Below, piece by piece: positions 59,791-64,000 of a stretch of 64,000 nt of DNA. Source of the stretch: Rhizaria sp. SCN 62-66 (Eukaryota; Rhizaria, unplaced); assembly GCA_001724265.1 (NCBI GenBank), contig MEDY01000092.1:18419-82418 (forward strand). Direction: 5' to 3'. How positions within the stretch are numbered: position 1 is the stretch's first letter; each line of letters begins with the position of its first letter. The notes under the pieces are model-generated. The model was not told the origin of the DNA, made no database searches, and worked only from the letters and a program-made list of their open reading frames with translations. The position numbers and the translations under genes were made by a program.

Positions 59791-60350
59791 TACGCAAAAG
59801 AGTGATGACCTGCAAAGTAGGGAGCGTCTTGTTTAGGGATGCGTCTGTGACGCGAACGCGAGGGTTTATCAAAAATTACGGGTACAAAGTTGGTGGTTTG
59901 TGAGATTTAGTTCAAGGTTATCGAACGTTGTTCCGGTGAATGTGTGTCTGGGGCGTCGCAGAGCGACAGATATAGGAGGATGATGTGGAGGCACGGTCAA
60001 CCCGTAGGAGGAATTGAGACGAGTCGGGTAATCGACATGCGAGGAGAAAAGGAAAATAATTAAATACGCCACCAACACAATAAAACGCGTTCAAATAAAA
60101 TGCAGTCATTTTGGCGCTTATCTAGACTGTCGGTTTGAGTTCTTTTGTTTCGCACTCGCTTTTGATTTGCGTTGGTGGTGGCCGCCACCACAAGCCGGAA
60201 AACGTTTGTGGTTAGATACAAAATTGCAATTATATTTCGAGCACCAATCCTAGAGAAGGTGAATCAATTGATACTATGTATTCATGAGCTAGTTACTGAT
60301 GGAAATCGCATCTTTGGCATATGAAGGGTCACATATATATGATGATCATC
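59791..60350. promoter_or_regulatory. Region upstream of DDX1 and downstream of the ankyrin gene
   Basis: 560 bp, AT-rich, with a GC-rich palindrome-like GGTGGTGGCCGCCACCACAAGCC near 60172-60194 (arms GTGGTGGC/GCCACCAC). It should carry the DDX1 promoter. No gene seen. Confidence 0.4.
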
Positions 60351-61476
60351 TCATTTCTCATCTTGCTTGTCCCCATCGTCATCACCACCTTCCCCATCCA
60401 CTTCCACGTCCTCCTCCTCCTCCTCTTCATCCGAGCTCACCTCATAGTCGCTCGCCGCCACGGGGTCCTCCCGCAGCCGCTCCTCGGCGTACACAGCCGC
60501 GTCCCCCGGGTTCGCAAGCGCCTCCTCGACCACGGTCATCCCGCGCCGCCGCGCCCAGTCGAGCGCGGTCGCATTGGCGGGATCGCGTGCGCCGGCGTCC
60601 GCGCCCGCCGCCAGCAGGTGGCACACCAGCTCCAGGTGGCCGTTGTAGGCGCACCAGTGCAGCGCCGTCCACCCGCGGCCGTCGCGCGCGTTCGGGTCCG
60701 CACCTGTTTGTTGTTTGTTGTGTTAGCACAAGTTCACAGTTTGATGAGACAAAACATATATGAAGTATAAATCATAATTTGGGAAGTAATGCTGTTATAT
60801 TTAAGGTAATTTCAGTCATAAAACACGATTAAAGACGGAATATATCAATAAAATTGTATGACCACAAGATATGGTGGGTTTTGTTCATTTTCGTTGGCGT
60901 ACCGTGAGAGAGGAGATAGACGAGTGTGTTGCGGTGGCCTTTCATCGCAGCGCAATGCAGCGGCGTCCCGCCAAACTCGTCGCGCACAGCTGCTACAGTG
61001 CCGGGCGTTTCTTCACGCGCAACGGCGCTACGGAGAGCGCCGACATCGTTGCGCCTGAGCATGCACCAGGTAGCGAAGGTAAACAACAAGAAAGTTCAGA
61101 TGAGGATGAGCTAAGCGTCGTTTACACAATAGTTATTGCGCAAATACAGATATGATGCAGGTAAATATCATATAACTACTAGATTCATAATGGGGAGCCA
61201 TTTTGTCAAACATGATGGCCTATATAGCGACATGTGTGTAATTGTTTTGATTCGATAACCGTACCTGGCAGCTTTGATGACGTCGGGGACTTGGGTGACG
61301 TTTGACTTGGCAAGAACAGTAGATGTGGTCTTAGTCGGCGGCGGCGAGAAGTGCGGCGTCAAAAAAGACGACAACTCACGGGATGAAGGCATGAACGCGT
61401 TGAAGCCGGGCAGGCCGCCGGTGCGCGAGACAGAGATCGATGACCTCTGCTGCTGTCCATTGAAGCCGAACGACAT
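60351..61476 (-). CDS. Small ankyrin-repeat protein with acidic tail, 238 aa
   Basis: Exons 61265-61476, 60903-61054 and 60351-60703, phases 2 and 1 at CAG|GTACGG and ACG|GTACGC donors. The N-terminal 65 residues are Ser/Pro-rich and probably disordered (MSFGFNGQQQRSS...). Ankyrin repeats begin at VIKAARRNDVGALRSAV and continue with GGTPLHCAAMKGHRNTLVYLL, then, across the second intron, GADPNARDGRGWTALHWCAYNGH, CHLLAAGADAGARD and ATALDWARRRGM. So there are about three and a half repeats, a protein-binding scaffold. The C-terminus is strongly acidic (SSDEEEEEEDVEVDGEGGDDD). No enzyme domain is present, so the partner and pathway cannot be told. Stop is TGA. Confidence 0.85.
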
Positions 61477-62201
61477 TACGGATAGCGTGTACAGGATAGC
61501 TTCCTAAAGAGTATAATTAAGGGAGAGTGCTTGTTTCCCCCAGTTTAATACCCAACTGAATGCGGTTTTCTTGTTGACGGATGTTGTGTCGACTTGGTCC
61601 AAAGTCTAATTGACCTCTCTCGACCCCCCAAGCCAGCCGCCAGAGCCAGCAACAGCTCCCGCCCAGTCGCACAGTTGATCAAGCAATCTATGCAGATATC
61701 ACGAGTTGAACGCAAATACAGCTGGGTTTGCGGTTTTCATTGAAAAAAATACCACATAAATTTACTTGTTATAAGCGTGGCGTGACTTAAACAAAGGTAT
61801 CCAAGGTGACTTTCCAACCGAACTCATGACTCGAAGGGATATTAATATGCTGAGAGAGATGTATCAACGCGCCCACGATGTTGACAGGCTTTCACTGCTT
61901 TTACTGCGCATGCATGTTGATCGCAAAGCAAAGCCGTGCAGCTCGGTCAATACTACTCTGCTGTCGTTCGTGCTCTCACGGGAGTTAATGTCGTTGCACT
62001 TAGCTGAAGTACTGGCGACATTTCAACTTCAGTTACTGCTAAATATTTCAAGCCGAAGATTCCTCCAAGAACGCATGGATTTTTTGATTTAAGACAAGAT
62101 AATATGTATTTAATCCGATTTCTAGGTAAGTTAGTTGAATTACGTTTTTGGCCACACTAAATCATCATCAACGCTTGTCACAAGCAAACACTCTTAACAC
62201 G
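61477..62201. other. Intergenic region upstream of the ankyrin gene
   Basis: 725 bp, AT-rich, between the ankyrin start and the 3' end of the Trp-repeat gene. A plus-strand frame at 61826-62092 (88 codons) has no family resemblance and lacks the GC-rich style of genes here. AAGCCAGCCGCCAGAGCCAGC at 61629-61649 is a small GC element. Confidence 0.5.
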
Positions 62202-64000
62202 TTAGCAATCGGGTACAACACTCGCGTCCACGGTCTGGCTCATCACCCCCGCGCCGGCAACAACATCATTGTCATTCCACGCCCGCGTCGCCACGCCTCC
62301 ACCACTCGAAGCACCATCACCATCAACTACGCGAACGCCGCTCTCATTCACACCACCGTCGCTTTTGTGAGAGAGTGCGGCGGTGTCGTAAGATGAGGCA
62401 GCGGGCCAGCTCGCGTCGCCAGCGCCCCACGTACCGGGGGCCAGGAGCCGTCGGGCCAAACTGGCCGCATCCGCCGCGGCCGCGGCCGCAGCAGAAGCTG
62501 CAGATGAGGCAAAGTTCAGGTTCGCGAGTGAGTGCACCTGCAAGTGCGCGTGCGACTGAGTCTGGGGCTGCGCGTGACGCGGCGGGCGCTAGTGCTGGTG
62601 CTGCTGCTGGTGCTGTGGGTAGGCGTTAAACGGCTCAGGATACGCACTCGGCTCTTGTTGCTGTTGACGTTGTTGCAGAGGAGCCGCAAGTGCGGAGGGC
62701 GCGGCTCTCACCGCTGCAGCACTGCTAATGCTATCGACGTTGACACCGCTCTTACAGCTCGCGTCACTAGAGTGCAACCCACGCTCAGCGTTCTCCACAT
62801 TCGAGCCACTGTTGTCGTCCGCGTCGTTGCTGTTCTGGCCCAGCAGCGCGTGGAACCGGTCCCTCAGGGTGTCCAGCTGGCCCCTCAGTGCCGCCGCGCG
62901 CGGCGCCACGGGCGGCACGGCCAGCGCGTGCACCGTCATCGACTCGCCGGCATGCGTGTGTAGCTGGGACTCCAGCTGCACTTGTGACCGGTGCGGCGGC
63001 GGCGGCGGTGGCTGCGGCTGCGGCGCCGCGGTGGCGAGTGCAGCTGTAGTGATAGGAGGGACACGGGCGCTGGCGGTGAGGCTGGGGACTGGGATTGAGC
63101 CGGGTGTGTAAGCAAGGTTACCGCGAATCGGCACACTAGCTGGCCCATTACTGATAACATTCGCACTTGAGCTGGGAGCAGAGTCCGTTGCGGCCGGAGC
63201 GTAGGAACCTGAGTCAGAGCTCAAGCTCGACGTTGAACCCGCGTTTGAGACAAACGCGGGCATTGACACCGGAGCGACAGAGGCAGCGACTGGAGCTGCT
63301 GCAGGAGTTGCAGCAACAGCGACATTAAGAACGTCCTGCGGGTGGTACTGCGGTTGATAATGTTGTTGTGGAGCGCTGATGACGACTGGAGCAGCGTTGC
63401 CACTGGAGGAGCCCTGCACGGTCGCGTGGTTGCCCTGGGCGCCATAGTTAGCGCCCATGCTCGTGGCAGAGAGGAGACTCTGACTTGCAGCCAATGCACT
63501 GCGCAACGCCTCCACCTCCGCCCTCAACCGAGCCAGCTCCAACGCACTTCCACCGGCACAGTCACCCGCAGCGGCCTTCGCGCTACACTGGCGATGATGC
63601 TCGCACTCGTGGTGGTCGTTGCTACTACCACCACCACCACCGCTGCCACCGCGCATCATTTTCCCCCATGCGAGCCGCATGCGCGCCCTGGTCGCCGCCG
63701 CCGTCACTGCCTCCGCAGCCCGCTCGCGCCTGTCCTGCGCGCGCTTCGCTTGCTCCGCCGCCGCACGCCACCGTCGCAGCGCGTCGCGCGCCTCTGCTTC
63801 ACGCCGCAGCACCGGCGCCGCCAGCGCGCGCTCCAGCCGCACGCGCCGCGCCGCGTCGGCCGCCACCGCGGTCAGCGCGGCGCTGCGCCAGCGCTGAACC
63901 ATCGCCGCGAGCTTGCGCCGGCGCGCCGCAGCGGCCGCGGCGTCGGCAACGGCGGCGAGCTCGCTGGAGCGCGCGGCCCGGGCGCGCCACTGCTGCAGCG
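62202..64000 (-). CDS. Trp-repeat (possibly Sfi1-like) coiled-coil protein, 5' partial, with in-frame TAG
   Basis: The frame enters from beyond the window end and runs to TAA at 62202-62204 if the TAG at 62589-62591 is read through. The N-terminal visible part is highly helical, Arg/Ala-rich, with spaced tryptophans: LQQWRARA, MVQRWRSAAL, ALRRWRAAAEQ, RLAWGKMM. This resembles the L..xW units by which Sfi1-type proteins bind centrins at centrosomes or basal bodies, but the link is tentative. Next come a Cys/His segment (HHECEHHRQC), a short coiled coil with a possible Leu heptad (LELARLRAEVEALRSALAAS), and a long Ser/Ala/Gln/Pro low-complexity tail. The tail changes neither composition nor frame across the TAG, continuing 128 codons as RPPRHAQPQTQSHAHLQ... 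up to TAA. Confidence 0.7.
62589..62591 (-). other. In-frame TAG inside a CAG/CAC tract
   Basis: Minus-strand codons are CAG CAC CAG CAG CAG CAC CAG CAC TAG CGC, so TAG sits exactly where CAG would continue a Gln/His tract. The frame then stays open for 128 codons of matching style to TAA. An intron removing the TAG would have to be about 60 nt and lacks a GTACG donor. Confidence 0.7.

Noticed and set aside
61826-62092. 88-codon plus-strand frame
   Set aside because: Low GC, no family match, and no intron or promoter support.

Overview
The window is nuclear DNA from a flagellated or ciliated unicellular eukaryote (protist) whose lineage I cannot fix. Genes are spliced: 29 introns of about 120-340 nt could be placed by keeping reading frame and family homology. 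Coding DNA is GC-rich (moderate only in the 2-11 kb gene), gaps and introns are AT-rich, and several proteins carry long Ala, Ser/Asn, Gln or Asp/Glu low-complexity inserts. Gene content points to an aerobic cell with mitochondria (branched-chain aminotransferase with a presequence), an axoneme (dynein light chain 1, tubulin tyrosine ligase-like, BART-domain protein, possible Sfi1-like protein) and an active secretory/lysosomal system (uncovering enzyme, ER-retained SET protein, secreted acidic protein).

Layout. 1-1786 (+): amidohydrolase, 5' end outside the window. 2405-11392 (-): nine-exon gene for a 2,524-residue macroglobulin-like protein. 12077-19504 (-): 2,300-residue TTLL. 20153-21297 (+): DNAL1, head-to-head with the TTLL gene. 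22567-23703 (-): BART-domain protein. 24184-25792 (-): secreted acidic glycoprotein. 26069-27225 (+): ribosome biogenesis factor EBP2. 27780-40571 (-): one-exon 4,263-residue ABCC transporter. 40572-45616: 5 kb without a supported gene. 45617-47875 (-): ER SET-domain protein ending in KDEL. 48541-50117 (+): BCAT. 50698-53622 (-): NAGPA-like glycosidase. 54340-56361 (+): CobW/ZNG1 GTPase. 56929-59790 (-): DDX1. 60351-61476 (-): ankyrin protein. 62202-64000 (-): Trp-repeat protein, 5' end outside. No tRNA, rRNA, CRISPR, transposon or viral gene was seen.

Two features may be system-level novelties. First, two genes contain an in-frame TAG after which the same frame continues as good coding sequence, while all 15 assigned terminal stops are TAA (11) or TGA (4). 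This suggests that UAG is a sense codon (Gln or Glu likely), or is efficiently read through. Second, 23 of 29 splice donors begin GTACG and 25 of 29 have C at +4, unlike the usual GTAAGT or GTGAGT, which predicts a changed U1 snRNA. The most unusual protein is a SET-domain (SETD3/Rubisco-LSMT type) protein with both a signal peptide and a C-terminal KDEL.

The genes are single eukaryotic transcription units, not operons. Four are plausibly ciliary, and two of them share a divergent promoter.
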